Positions 8,280 to 15,986 of a stretch of DNA of 64,000 bases are shown in pieces; positions within the stretch are counted from its first letter, which is position 1; each line of letters opens with the position of its first letter. The notes below the pieces were generated by a model. That model was given only the letters and a program-made list of their open reading frames with translations, was not told the DNA's origin and did not search any database. A program made the position numbers and the translations under genes. The DNA is from Novosphingobium pentaromativorans US6-1 (lineage in GTDB: Bacteria; Pseudomonadota; Alphaproteobacteria; Sphingomonadales; Sphingomonadaceae), in assembly GCF_000767465.1 (NCBI RefSeq), contig NZ_CP009291.1:930001-994000 (forward strand), given 5' to 3'.

Positions 8280-8301
8280 TTGTGAAAGCCGCGCTCTACA
8301 A
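8280..8301. promoter_or_regulatory. Inverted repeat in the divergent late-promoter region (possible Ogr-type site)
   Basis: TTGT at 8280-8283 and ACAA at 8298-8301 form a short dyad separated by 14 bases, inside the 114-base gap between divergent gpJ and gpV. P2 late promoters carry a dyad-type activator site bound by the zinc-finger protein Ogr, and an Ogr-like gene is present at 29021. The spacing here is not a perfect match to P2, and the short arms could arise by chance. Confidence 0.2.
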
Positions 8302-8346
8302 TACCACTGGGTGGCGGCTTGGCGCGGCATCGGCATTTTCGCTGTC

Positions 8347-8898
8347 ATGCGAACTCCACAGGACACGCCCACCGACCCCGATGCGCTGCTGCGCTATGTG
8401 ACGATCGCCTCGGTCGACCTTGCCGCCGCGCGCTGCTCGGTCACGATCGATGCGAGCGAGGAAGACGGCGCAGTGGAAAGCCCGCCCCTGCCCTGGCTGG
8501 CGCCGCGCATGGGCGATACCAAGGCGTGGCTGCCGCCGAGCGTGGGCGAACAGGCACTGCTGCTCTGCCCCGGCGGCGAGATCGGCGCCGGTGTCGTCGT
8601 GGGCGGTCTCACCTGCCACGCCAACCCGGCCCCGATCGACGAGCCGGTCGCGCTGCTGCGCTTCAAGGACGGGGCGAGCCTTACCTACGATCCCGATGCG
8701 CACGAGCTGCTGCTGCAGCTGCCGGCAGGTGCCACCACGGTGCTGGCCTCCGATGGCGGGATCGACCTCATCGGCAACGTCAACCTGACCGGTACGCTGA
8801 CGGCCAGCGAGGATGTGACCGCAAGCGGCGTAAGCCTGAAGGGCCACAAGCACGGCGGCGTCCAGGGTGGCGGCAGTCAGACGGGAGGCCCGGTATGA
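8347..8898 (+). CDS. Baseplate spike protein V, P2 gpV-like
   Basis: A 183-aa baseplate assembly protein V. An OB-fold-like region covers about residues 20-100 (LLRYVTIASVDLAAARCSV, WLPPSVGEQALLLCPGG), followed by a beta-helix-type C terminus (DLIGNVNLTGTLTASEDV) ending with GHKHGGVQGGGSQTGGPV. That Gly/His-rich end resembles the iron-binding HxH tip of P2 and phi92 spikes. ATG 8347 is chosen because it begins the recognisable N terminus and follows the divergent intergenic region; the frame stays open far upstream only as an antisense artefact of gpJ. It is the membrane-piercing spike. Confidence 0.9.
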   Translation: MRTPQDTPTDPDALLRYVTIASVDLAAARCSVTIDASEEDGAVESPPLPWLAPRMGDTKAWLPPSVGEQALLLCPGGEIGAGVVVGGLTCHANPAPIDEPVALLRFKDGASLTYDPDAHELLLQLPAGATTVLASDGGIDLIGNVNLTGTLTASEDVTASGVSLKGHKHGGVQGGGSQTGGPV

Positions 8899-8942
8899 AG
8901 CCGCGCGGGCTCATCGCTCTCATACGGCGGGGGCGCCTGTGA
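8895..8942 (+). CDS. 15-codon linker ORF between gpV and gpW (possible coupling peptide)
   Basis: ATG at 8895 overlaps the gpV stop as ATGA, and its own TGA (8940-8942) overlaps the GTG of gpW as GTGA. The peptide would be MKPRGLIALIRRGRL. Such a mini-frame could pass ribosomes from V to W, because otherwise 40 bases separate the two genes. This is an inference from the two exact overlaps, and the peptide itself may have no function. Confidence 0.25.
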   Translation: MKPRGLIALIRRGRL

Positions 8943-9295
8943 CCAGTCTGACCGGCATGGCGCGCGATACCGGCGCGCCGCTCTCGGGCGAGGATCACCT
9001 GGTCCAGTCGATCGGCGACATCCTCGGCACGCCGCTCGGCAGCCGGGTGATGCGCCGCGACTACGGCTGCCTGCTCTTCGATCTTCTCGACCGCCCCGCC
9101 AACCGCGCCACGCTGCTCCTCTGCACGATGGCGGTGGCCATGGCCCTCGCCCGCTGGGAACCGCGCATTGCGGTCCGCCAGGTGACCTTCGAGGGCGACC
9201 TCGCCGCCGGGCAAGGCAACGTCACGATCACAGGCAACCGCACCGACATCGCCGCCAATGCCTTCACCCGCCTGACCATCCCGCTCACCCGATAG
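8939..9295 (+). CDS. Baseplate wedge protein W, P2 gpW / T4 gp25-like
   Basis: A 118-aa member of the GPW/gp25 family. Key segments are GEDHLVQSIGDILGTPLGSR, the family signature VMRRDYGCLLFDLLD, and the C-terminal EPRIAVRQVTFEG. GTG 8939 is taken as start because the family begins just upstream of this conserved region; an ATG at 8867 would extend back into gpV. T4 gp25 and P2 gpW sit in the wedge that starts sheath polymerisation, and the sheath gene follows 10 bases later. Confidence 0.9.
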   Translation: MTSLTGMARDTGAPLSGEDHLVQSIGDILGTPLGSRVMRRDYGCLLFDLLDRPANRATLLLCTMAVAMALARWEPRIAVRQVTFEGDLAAGQGNVTITGNRTDIAANAFTRLTIPLTR

Positions 9296-9305
9296 GAGCC
9301 GACCC

Positions 9306-10433
9306 ATGCTGCACGGCATCAAGACCAATATCCTCACCGCGGGCACCCGCGCCATCGCCGCCCTGGCAAGCGGCGTCATCGGCCTTATCGTTACCGCCGA
9401 CGATGCCGATGCGGCCGCCTTCCCTCTCGACACCCCGGTCCTCGTCACCGACCTGCGCGCCGCGCTGGCCAAGGCGGGCACCTCCGGCACGATGAAGCCC
9501 TCGCTCGAGGCAATCTACGACCAGACAAGCCCCATCCTGATCGTGGTGCGCGTGGCCGAAGACGATCTCGATCAGGACACGGCCGTCATCGGCGATGCGG
9601 GAACCTACACCGGCCTTTACGCTCTGCTCGCAGCCGAATCGGTCTGCGGCGTGCGCCCGCGCGTCCTGGGGGCGCCGGGTCTCGATACGCAGACCGTCAC
9701 CACCGCGCTCGTTACCGTCGCCCAAAAACTGCGGGGCATGATCTATGCCGCCGGCATCGGCGACACGATCGCGGACGTCGTTCTCTACCGCGCCAACTTC
9801 TCAGCCCGCGAGCTGATGCTGATCTGGCCCAACTGGTCGAACGGCTTTGCTGGCGATGCTGTCGCCCGCGCGCTCGGCCTGCGCGCCCGGATCGATGAAG
9901 AGACCGGGTGGCACAAGTCGATCAGCAACGTGGCGGTGAACGGGGTCACCGGGATCTCGCAGAGCCTCTTCTTCGATATCCAGGACGAGACCACCGATGT
10001 CTCCACGCTCAACGATGCCGAAGTGACGGCGCTGGTCCGCTCGCCGGCCGGCGGGTTCATCTACTGGGGCAATCGCACTTGCTCGGACGAACCGCTCTTC
10101 GCCTTCGAGCCTGCCGTTCGCACCTCGCAGATCCTGCAGGACGAGATTGCCCAGGGCCTCGTCTGGGCGAGCGACAAGCCGCTCACCAAGTTCCTGATCA
10201 AGGACGTGCTCGAGACGATCAACGCGCGGATCCGTAGCCTTGTCGTGCAGGGCCGCCTGATCGGCGGCAAGGCATGGTTCGACCCGGCCCTCAATGCCGA
10301 TGCCGACCTCGCCGCCGGCAAGCTGGTGATCGACTACGAGTTCACCCCCGCCGCTCCGCTGGAAGGCCTGACCCTCAACCAGCGCATCACCGACAAGTAC
10401 TACGCCGACCTCGCTGCCGAACTGGCCGCCTGA
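9306..10433 (+). CDS. Contractile tail sheath protein FI
   Basis: A 375-aa tail sheath protein of the P2 FI family. Typical features are an N-terminal segment with ASGVIGLIVTADDADAAAFP, RPRVLGAPGLDTQ in the first third, and the C-terminal FINGER-like region RTSQILQDEIAQGLVWASDK followed by TKFLIKDVLETINARIRSLV. The end DYEFTPAAPLEGLTLNQRIT is diagnostic. The sheath contracts to drive the tube into the host. It is followed 24 bases later by the tube gene. Confidence 0.94.
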   Translation: MLHGIKTNILTAGTRAIAALASGVIGLIVTADDADAAAFPLDTPVLVTDLRAALAKAGTSGTMKPSLEAIYDQTSPILIVVRVAEDDLDQDTAVIGDAGTYTGLYALLAAESVCGVRPRVLGAPGLDTQTVTTALVTVAQKLRGMIYAAGIGDTIADVVLYRANFSARELMLIWPNWSNGFAGDAVARALGLRARIDEETGWHKSISNVAVNGVTGISQSLFFDIQDETTDVSTLNDAEVTALVRSPAGGFIYWGNRTCSDEPLFAFEPAVRTSQILQDEIAQGLVWASDKPLTKFLIKDVLETINARIRSLVVQGRLIGGKAWFDPALNADADLAAGKLVIDYEFTPAAPLEGLTLNQRITDKYYADLAAELAA

Positions 10434-10457
10434 TCGACCTGAAACAGGAGAACTACG

Positions 10458-10967
10458 ATGGGCTTCCCCTCGAAACTGAAAGATATGAACCTGTACGGCG
10501 ACGGCGACAGCTGGAAAGGCGAAGTCCCCGAAGTCACCATTCCCAAGCTGGTCCTCAAGATGGAGGAATGGCGCGGCGGCGGCATGCTCGGCCCGGTCAT
10601 GATCGACCAGGGCTTCGACAAGATCGAGTTCGAGTTCAAGGCCGGCAGCCTGCTGCTCTCACCGCTCAAGCAGTTCGGCGCGACCACTGTCGATGCCGCG
10701 CAGCTGCGCTTTGCAGGCGCCTACCAAAACGATTCCACCGGCGCGGTCAACGCGGCCGAAATCGTCGCGCGCGGCCGCTACAGCGAGGTGGACTTCGGCA
10801 GCCAGAAGCCGGGCGACGATACCGAGACGACCTACAAGATGGCCTGCAGCTACTACAAGCTGATCCTCGACAACCAGGAGCTGATCGAGGTCGACCTGGT
10901 CGCGGGGATCTTCACCGTCTTCGGCGTCGATCGCCGCGCCGAGATCCGCGAGGCCATCGGCTCGTAA
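10458..10967 (+). CDS. Major tail tube protein FII
   Basis: A 169-aa P2 FII family tube protein: MGFPSKLKDMNLYGDGDSW at the start, VTIPKLVLKMEEWRGGGMLG, and the conserved ARGRYSEVDFGSQKPGD. It polymerises into the inner tube around the tape measure. AGGAG lies upstream of the ATG. Two hairpins follow the stop codon before gene E, which may lower downstream expression relative to this abundant product. Confidence 0.94.
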   Translation: MGFPSKLKDMNLYGDGDSWKGEVPEVTIPKLVLKMEEWRGGGMLGPVMIDQGFDKIEFEFKAGSLLLSPLKQFGATTVDAAQLRFAGAYQNDSTGAVNAAEIVARGRYSEVDFGSQKPGDDTETTYKMACSYYKLILDNQELIEVDLVAGIFTVFGVDRRAEIREAIGS

Positions 10968-10988
10968 CGCCTTTCGGGGGCGCTTTTT
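10968..10988 (+). terminator. Weak terminator-like hairpin right after the tube gene
   Basis: CGCC (10968-10971) can pair with GGCG (10979-10982) around a short loop, followed by TTTTT at 10984-10988. The stem is short, so termination would be partial at best. It directly follows the FII stop codon. Confidence 0.4.
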
Positions 10989-11013
10989 CCTCCCCTGAGG
11001 CGCCCTCACCTTC

Positions 11014-11055
11014 CCCCTCCCGGCGAATTCTGGCGGGCGCGCCGGGAGGGGTTTT
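11014..11055 (+). terminator. Strong Rho-independent terminator between tube and gene E
   Basis: CCCCTCCCGGCG at 11014-11025 is perfectly complementary to CGCCGGGAGGGG at 11040-11051, giving a 12-bp GC-rich stem with a 14-base loop, followed by TTTT (11052-11055). The position inside what is one operon in P2 suggests partial termination that favours sheath and tube over the low-copy tape measure and hub genes. Confidence 0.75.
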
Positions 11056-11089
11056 CCGTTTCGCCTGCCGCTGAGAAGGAAAGCCCGCC

Positions 11090-11425
11090 ATGGCCGAAGC
11101 TGCCACCCAAAAAGCGCCCCAGACCATCACCGTCACGCTGGTCGAGCCGATCAGACGCACCGGCGGCGACATTACCGAAGTGGCCCTGCGCAAACCCAAG
11201 GCCGGCGAGCTGCGCCACCTCAAGGTCGAGGACCTGTTCGCTACGGACGTCAACGCTCTGATCGTGCTGCTGCCGCGTATCACCAATCCCCCGTTGATCG
11301 CCTCCGAGATCGAGCAGCTCGAGACCGAAGACCTCCTCGAGATCGCCGGGGCCGTGAAAGGTTTTTTTATGCCGCCAGCGATGAAGGAAGCCATCGCCAG
11401 GGCATTGGGCACCGACCAGAGCTGA
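11090..11425 (+). CDS. Tail assembly chaperone E, P2 gpE-like (unshifted product)
   Basis: A 111-aa tail assembly chaperone of the P2 E type (core TVTLVEPIRRTGGDITEV, LRKPKAGELRHLKVEDLFA). It lies between tube and tape measure as in P2. Near its end is T7 (11362-11368), read TTT TTT in this frame, where a -1 slip joins it to the downstream E' frame. The unshifted product ends at 11425. E and E+E' are thought to chaperone the tape measure during tail assembly. Confidence 0.87.
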   Translation: MAEAATQKAPQTITVTLVEPIRRTGGDITEVALRKPKAGELRHLKVEDLFATDVNALIVLLPRITNPPLIASEIEQLETEDLLEIAGAVKGFFMPPAMKEAIARALGTDQS

Positions 11426-11565
11426 TCGAGGAATGGATCGCGGACATCGCCGCGATATTCCACTGGCCCCTGCCCGACCTCGAGGCGATGGACCTGCCCG
11501 AACTGGCCATGTGGCGCGAGCTGGCCGTCAAGCGCTGGAACCGGATGAACACGGCGGAGAAATAA
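11090..11565 (+). CDS. Tail assembly chaperone E+E' made by programmed -1 frameshift
   Basis: Slipping back one base on the heptamer T TTT TTT (11362-11368) continues in an open frame to TAA at 11563-11565 and gives about 158 aa. The shifted part holds IEEWIADIAAIFHWPLPDLE and DLPELAMWRELAVKRWNRMN, the GpE' family signature (a tryptophan-rich helix after an FHW motif). That reading frame has no start of its own with a ribosome site, and the tape-measure ATG follows at 11567. The same device is established for P2 and many other tailed phages. Frame, slippery sequence and family signature all agree. Confidence 0.85.
11362..11368 (+). promoter_or_regulatory. -1 ribosomal frameshift slippery site (T7) in gene E
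   Basis: Seven thymines read as T TTT TTT in the E frame. Both tRNAs can re-pair after a one-base backward slip, which opens the E' frame running to 11565. In P2 the equivalent site is also a T-run. Confidence 0.85.
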
Positions 11566-11566
11566 C

Positions 11567-14110
11567 ATGGCCGACAACAAGCTGAACCTGCTGGTCAAGT
11601 TCACCGGCGTCGACAAGCTCTCCGGCTCGATCAAAAACATCGTCGGCGCCGGCAAGGCAGGCTCGGCCGCCCTCAATGATCTGCGCAGGCAAGCCGGCCA
11701 GGGCAAGGCCGCGATCCGCAAGCTCAATACCGAGATCAAGGAGAACCAGGGCGAGCTTGCCCGGGTGCGTGCCGAACTGGCTTCGGGATCCATGCGCAGC
11801 GGCCTTGCCATGGCCGAGCAGGAGTTGGTGCGCGCGATCGAGGAAGCCAACCGGCAGATCGGGGAGCAGGAAGATGCTCTGGGCAGGCTCAACCGGCAGA
11901 TGGACGCGCAGAAGTCGCGGCTCGAGCGCATCGCCTCGCTCCAGTCCCGCGCAGGCAAGGTTGCCGGCATGGCCGGAAAGGCCGGTGCCGCCGCATCGGT
12001 AACGATGACTGCCCCGCTCATCGCCTTCGGCCAGCACGCCTTCACCGCTGCGGCTGACGCGGCCGAGCTGCAAAGCGCGTTCGACTATACCTTCGGCAAG
12101 AATGCCGAGGCGATGAACCAATGGGCAGACCGCACCGGCGCGGCGCTGGGCCGCACCAACGTCGAGCTGAAGGAGGCGGCGAACACGTTCGGGATCTTCT
12201 TCAACCAGGCGGATCCCGCCAAGTCGGCCGGGATGAGCCAGCAGTTCGCGGTTCTCGCGCAGGACCTCTCCAGCTTCTACAACGTCGATCCGGGCACCGC
12301 GCTGGAAAAGCTGCGTTCGGGCCTGACCGGCGAGAGCGAACCGCTGCGCGACTTCGGCGTCTTCATGAACGATGCGGCGATCAAGGCGCAGGCCCTCAAG
12401 ATGGGTCTGAAGCCGGTAGGCAAGGAGCTTACCGAGCAGCAGAAGATCATGGCGCGCGCCGCGTTCATCATGGAGAATACGAAGAACGCGCAAGGCGACC
12501 TTGAGCGGACCAGCGATTCCACCTCGAACAAGCTGCGCGCTGCAAACACGGCCTGGCAGAACCTCAGCCTCACCGTGGGACAGGAACTGATCCCGGCCCT
12601 GACGCCCGCGATCACCGCACTCACCGACATGCTCAAGAGCTTCTCGGGCCTCTCGCCGCAGACGCGCAAGTGGGTGGTCATCCTTGGCGCCGGTGCGGCG
12701 GTGCTCGGCCCTGTCCTGCTCGGCGTAGCGGGGCTCGCATCGGCGGTCGGCTCGCTTGCCCCGCTGTTCATCACCGCAGGCACCGCCGGGGCCGCAGGCG
12801 CGGCAGGTGTCGGCGCGGCGGGAACCGCGGCAGGCGGGGCAGCGGCGGGCTTCGGGGCGCTCGCGCTCTCGGCGCTCCCTGTCATTGCCGCGGTCGCCGC
12901 CGTCGCAGGCGCCGCCTATCTCATCTATTCGAACTGGGGCGCGATCTCCGGCTTCTTCCAGGGCATCTGGACCTCGATCTCGGGCGCCTTCACGCGCAAC
13001 TGGACGACGATCCGCAACGTGCTGCTGGGCGGCGTGGTCATTTTCATGCCGCTCGTGGCCGGCGTGATTTATTTTGCCTCGCTGATCTACCGCAACTGGG
13101 ACAGCATCAGCGCGGCCACCAGCGCGTTCGTGGCGAAGGTCGCCGGAATCGTCGCGCCATTCATCAAGCCCTTCGTCGCGATAGGATCCTATCTGGGCGG
13201 CCTTGCTGCCAAATTCTTCGGCTTCGGCACGAATATCGTCTCCGGACTGATCAACGGCATCGTCTCGATGACCGGGGCGGTGATCAAGGCGATCGTCAAC
13301 CTCGCGGCCGGTGTCGGCGGCAAGTTCGCAAGCCTGCTAGGCATCAAGTCGCCCTCGCGCGTCTTCATGTCGATGGGCGGCTTCATCAACGAGGGCCTCG
13401 GTATCGGCATCGAGCAGAGCCGAAACAAGCCGGAACAGGCAGCGGCAAAGATGGCGCGTACCGTCATGCAGTCTGCCGCGATCCCGGATGACTTTGCGCG
13501 CACCAATGCTGCGCGCCTCAATGCGGCGCAGGACCTGCGCAATCTCGCCGCCACTGGCAATCCGCTGAACGGCGCCGCTCCATCCTCGCGCATCGGCCTT
13601 GAGCGGTACCCGGCAGGCGACAGCGAAGCGCGCGCCAAGCCTGCTGCCTCCCCTCGCGTGTCGCTGACCCGGATCGTCGGTCTGGCCGGCGCCGGCGCTC
13701 TCGCTGCCGCACCGGCAGCTGCGCAGGCAGGTATCGAGCGGGCAAGCATGGCCGGTCTGGGCGCGAACCTCGCAGCTATCCTGAAAGGCAATGGCTCGCC
13801 CCCGAACGTCGGCCAGATGGCGGCCGGTCTACTTGCTCGCGGCGGCGAGACCTCCGGGTCCCAACCTGCAGAGTTCAGAGCGCCGCAACGCCTGTCGATC
13901 GGCGAGATTGCCAGGGCGATGGCGCCTGCCGCTCGCGGCCAAACCACTGCGCCGCGCGACGGCCCGCCGCCTGCATCGCCCTCGAAAATCGAGATCCACA
14001 TTCACCAGCAGCCCGGTGAGGACGGCGAGGCGCTTGCCCAGCGCATCATGCGCATCATCGAGCGCAAGGAGAAATCTCAGCGCCTGAGCCGACTTGAGGA
14101 CAGCTTCTGA
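11567..14110 (+). CDS. Tail tape measure protein, P2 gpT-like
   Basis: An 847-aa tape measure protein. The first 150 residues are coiled-coil-rich (repeated Glu/Gln/Arg heptads around LNTEIKENQGELARVRAEL). The TP901-type core follows with FDYTFGKNAEAMNQWADRTG, ALGRTNVELKEAANTFGIFF and SGLTGESEPLRDFGVFMND. Hydrophobic segments lie at about residues 370-470 (WVVILGAGAAVLGPVLLGVA, then an Ala/Gly-rich stretch and VIAAVAAVAGAAYLIYSNWG), and the LLGIKSPSRVFMSMGGFINE motif near residue 590 is typical. Tape measures set tail length and may help DNA cross the inner membrane. The start is two bases after the E' stop; the stop overlaps gpU. Confidence 0.94.
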   Translation: MADNKLNLLVKFTGVDKLSGSIKNIVGAGKAGSAALNDLRRQAGQGKAAIRKLNTEIKENQGELARVRAELASGSMRSGLAMAEQELVRAIEEANRQIGEQEDALGRLNRQMDAQKSRLERIASLQSRAGKVAGMAGKAGAAASVTMTAPLIAFGQHAFTAAADAAELQSAFDYTFGKNAEAMNQWADRTGAALGRTNVELKEAANTFGIFFNQADPAKSAGMSQQFAVLAQDLSSFYNVDPGTALEKLRSGLTGESEPLRDFGVFMNDAAIKAQALKMGLKPVGKELTEQQKIMARAAFIMENTKNAQGDLERTSDSTSNKLRAANTAWQNLSLTVGQELIPALTPAITALTDMLKSFSGLSPQTRKWVVILGAGAAVLGPVLLGVAGLASAVGSLAPLFITAGTAGAAGAAGVGAAGTAAGGAAAGFGALALSALPVIAAVAAVAGAAYLIYSNWGAISGFFQGIWTSISGAFTRNWTTIRNVLLGGVVIFMPLVAGVIYFASLIYRNWDSISAATSAFVAKVAGIVAPFIKPFVAIGSYLGGLAAKFFGFGTNIVSGLINGIVSMTGAVIKAIVNLAAGVGGKFASLLGIKSPSRVFMSMGGFINEGLGIGIEQSRNKPEQAAAKMARTVMQSAAIPDDFARTNAARLNAAQDLRNLAATGNPLNGAAPSSRIGLERYPAGDSEARAKPAASPRVSLTRIVGLAGAGALAAAPAAAQAGIERASMAGLGANLAAILKGNGSPPNVGQMAAGLLARGGETSGSQPAEFRAPQRLSIGEIARAMAPAARGQTTAPRDGPPPASPSKIEIHIHQQPGEDGEALAQRIMRIIERKEKSQRLSRLEDSF

Positions 14111-14484
14111 TGCTCGCAGCCCTTGGCATGTTCGTCTTCGAAACCAACTCCGCCCTCTTCGATCGCATGGGCCGCGATCGCGACTGGCGGCATGAACGCA
14201 CGCCCCGATTCGGCGCACGCGCTGCCAGTCAGTTCACCGGGCCGGGCGAGGACCGGATCACGCTGGTCGGCATGCTGGTGCCCGAGATCGCCGGATCCTA
14301 CTCGGCTATCGAGACGCTCGCCGAAATGGCCGACGAAGGCGAAGCCTGGCAGCTCGCGGACGGGCGCGGCTATTTTTACGGCACCTACACGATCGAGCGC
14401 ATGAGTGAGGACAGGACCAACCTGCTTGACGATGGCCTTGCCCGCCAGACCGGCTTCACCATCGAACTCTCGCGGGTGACCTGA
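14110..14484 (+). CDS. Tail protein U, P2 gpU-like
   Basis: A 124-aa gpU family protein: MLAALGMFVFETNSALFDRM at the start, WRHERTPRFGARAASQFTGP, and the C-terminal YFYGTYTIERMSEDRTNLL. gpU terminates the tail tube at the head-proximal end or acts in baseplate assembly, depending on the phage. The start overlaps the tape-measure stop by one base and the stop overlaps gene D by one base. Confidence 0.92.
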   Translation: MLAALGMFVFETNSALFDRMGRDRDWRHERTPRFGARAASQFTGPGEDRITLVGMLVPEIAGSYSAIETLAEMADEGEAWQLADGRGYFYGTYTIERMSEDRTNLLDDGLARQTGFTIELSRVT

Positions 14485-15497
14485 TGGCGGGCTCCACCTA
14501 CAGTCAGGCGAAGGCGGCATGGAAAGTTACGCTGGGTGGCGAGGACCTGACCGCAAAGCTCGCACCGCGCCTGATCTCGCTGCGCCTTTCGGAAAAGAAC
14601 GGCGAGGAAGCAGATGAGTTGGAGATCGTCCTCCACGATGCCGATGGCAAAGTCGCCATCCCGCCCGAAGGCGCGGTCCTGCGCGTCCAGCTTGGCTGGG
14701 AGCGCGGCAGCGCCGTAACGCCCGGCCTTGTCGACAAGGGCAGCTTCACAGTCGACGAGGTGGCATGGGACGGTCCTCCCGACAGGCTGTCGATCCGCGC
14801 CCGCTCGGCCGACCTGAAGGACAGTTTCCGCACCAGGCGTAACAAGACGTGGAAGGATGCGACCATCGGCGCGATCGTCGATGACATTGCCGTTCGCCAC
14901 AGCCTGACGCCGCGGTGCCATGCGGACCTCTCTGGCAAGGCGATCGCGGCGGCCGAACAGGGCAACAAGAGCGACATGCAGTTCCTGCGCGACCTTGCTC
15001 GGCGCTACGACGCTACTGCGACCGTGAAGGCCGGCACGCTGATCTTCGCCCCGATCGGCGCGGCAACCACGGCCACCGGCGCGACTATCCCGACCTCGAC
15101 GATCTCTCGCCAGCAATGTTCGAACCATACCTGGCGCCGCGCATCGCGCGAAAAGGCGCAGGACGGTGTTGAAGCGCAGTGGCACGACAAGGACGACGCA
15201 ACGCGCAAGACGATCAGCACCGGCGGCACGAACCGGAAGCGGCTGAAGAAGATCTATTCCAGTGAGGCCGACGCTAAAGCGGCTGCCGTGGCGGAATCGA
15301 AGCGGCTCAAGCGTGCTTCTGCCAATCTTGAGCTAACGCTTTCCTATGGAGATCCGCGCCTGGCGCCGGGCACGAAGGTCAGCGTTTTGGGATTTAAGGC
15401 AGATATCGACGCAACCAATTGGCTGATTACCGACGCCGTTCATGACATGGATGTTCGCGGTCTGTCTACTCGAATAACATTGGAAGTTGCTGCCTGA
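14484..15497 (+). CDS. Late control / baseplate hub protein D, P2 gpD-like
   Basis: A 337-aa P2 gpD homologue, the hub at the centre of the baseplate (related to T4 gp27). Family hallmarks include LRLSEKNGEEADELEIVLHD, GSFTVDEVAWDGPPDRLSIR, the LKDSFRTRRNKTW segment and DMQFLRDLARRYDATATVKA. The C-terminal third has the NWLITDAVHDMDVRGLSTR region. The neighbouring gene X (LysM-like) is not next to it and presumably lies outside the window. It is the last structural gene; convergent accessory genes begin 21 bases later. Confidence 0.93.
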   Translation: MAGSTYSQAKAAWKVTLGGEDLTAKLAPRLISLRLSEKNGEEADELEIVLHDADGKVAIPPEGAVLRVQLGWERGSAVTPGLVDKGSFTVDEVAWDGPPDRLSIRARSADLKDSFRTRRNKTWKDATIGAIVDDIAVRHSLTPRCHADLSGKAIAAAEQGNKSDMQFLRDLARRYDATATVKAGTLIFAPIGAATTATGATIPTSTISRQQCSNHTWRRASREKAQDGVEAQWHDKDDATRKTISTGGTNRKRLKKIYSSEADAKAAAVAESKRLKRASANLELTLSYGDPRLAPGTKVSVLGFKADIDATNWLITDAVHDMDVRGLSTRITLEVAA

Positions 15498-15518
15498 TCG
15501 GCAGCATCGGCCGGCTGC

Positions 15519-15986
15519 CTAGGTTGCGGGCAACTTTTCAACTTGACGAACGGTCAAGCTTCCAATCCGGTGTTGGTTTTCGTCAACTATTGCGACAGCC
15601 CGGAGGGTCATGTCGCGATCAATTGATAGCAATGGCATCCTGACACTAAATTTCATGCCAAAGATCTTTTTCTCATCTCCGAAGCCGGGTCTGTACTCCG
15701 GTTCTGGCATTTCCTCGATTGGGGGGACACCAATCTGCACGATTGTTTCAACTTTGTCGGAAGATAAATGCTTCTGGATCTCGAAGCTTACCTGCTTTGG
15801 CAACGCGTGCGGATCAATAATGATTGTAGCAAAGCAACATAGTTGGGGAATCGTTGCTGGCAGAGACGCCTGTAGAAACATCTCGCCGTTGTACGTACCG
15901 ACCAAGGTAGTCTTGCCGTTAATCTCGTCCCGGATATCATCACAAAAGATCGCGTAGCCACCAGGCGTTGTCGGATGAATGATCAT
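15519..15986 (-). CDS. DUF6941-like protein in a toxin-antitoxin-like trio
   Basis: A 155-aa protein beginning MIIHPTTPGGYAIFCDDIRD and NGKTTLVGTYNGEMFL, a pattern I recognise from the DUF6941 group (small beta-rich proteins of unknown function). It has alternating strand-like segments and no membrane span. Its ATG overlaps the HTH gene's stop by four bases, and that gene in turn overlaps the toxin-like gene upstream, so all three are translated as one unit. The function is unknown; a third component of a toxin-antitoxin or defence module is a speculation based only on operon structure. Confidence 0.6.
   Translation of the reverse strand: MIIHPTTPGGYAIFCDDIRDEINGKTTLVGTYNGEMFLQASLPATIPQLCCFATIIIDPHALPKQVSFEIQKHLSSDKVETIVQIGVPPIEEMPEPEYRPGFGDEKKIFGMKFSVRMPLLSIDRDMTLRAVAIVDENQHRIGSLTVRQVEKLPAT

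Noticed and set aside
15500..15519. Hairpin GGCAGC/GCTGCC between gene D and DUF6941
   Set aside because: Stem of six pairs without a T-run on either strand; not called a terminator.
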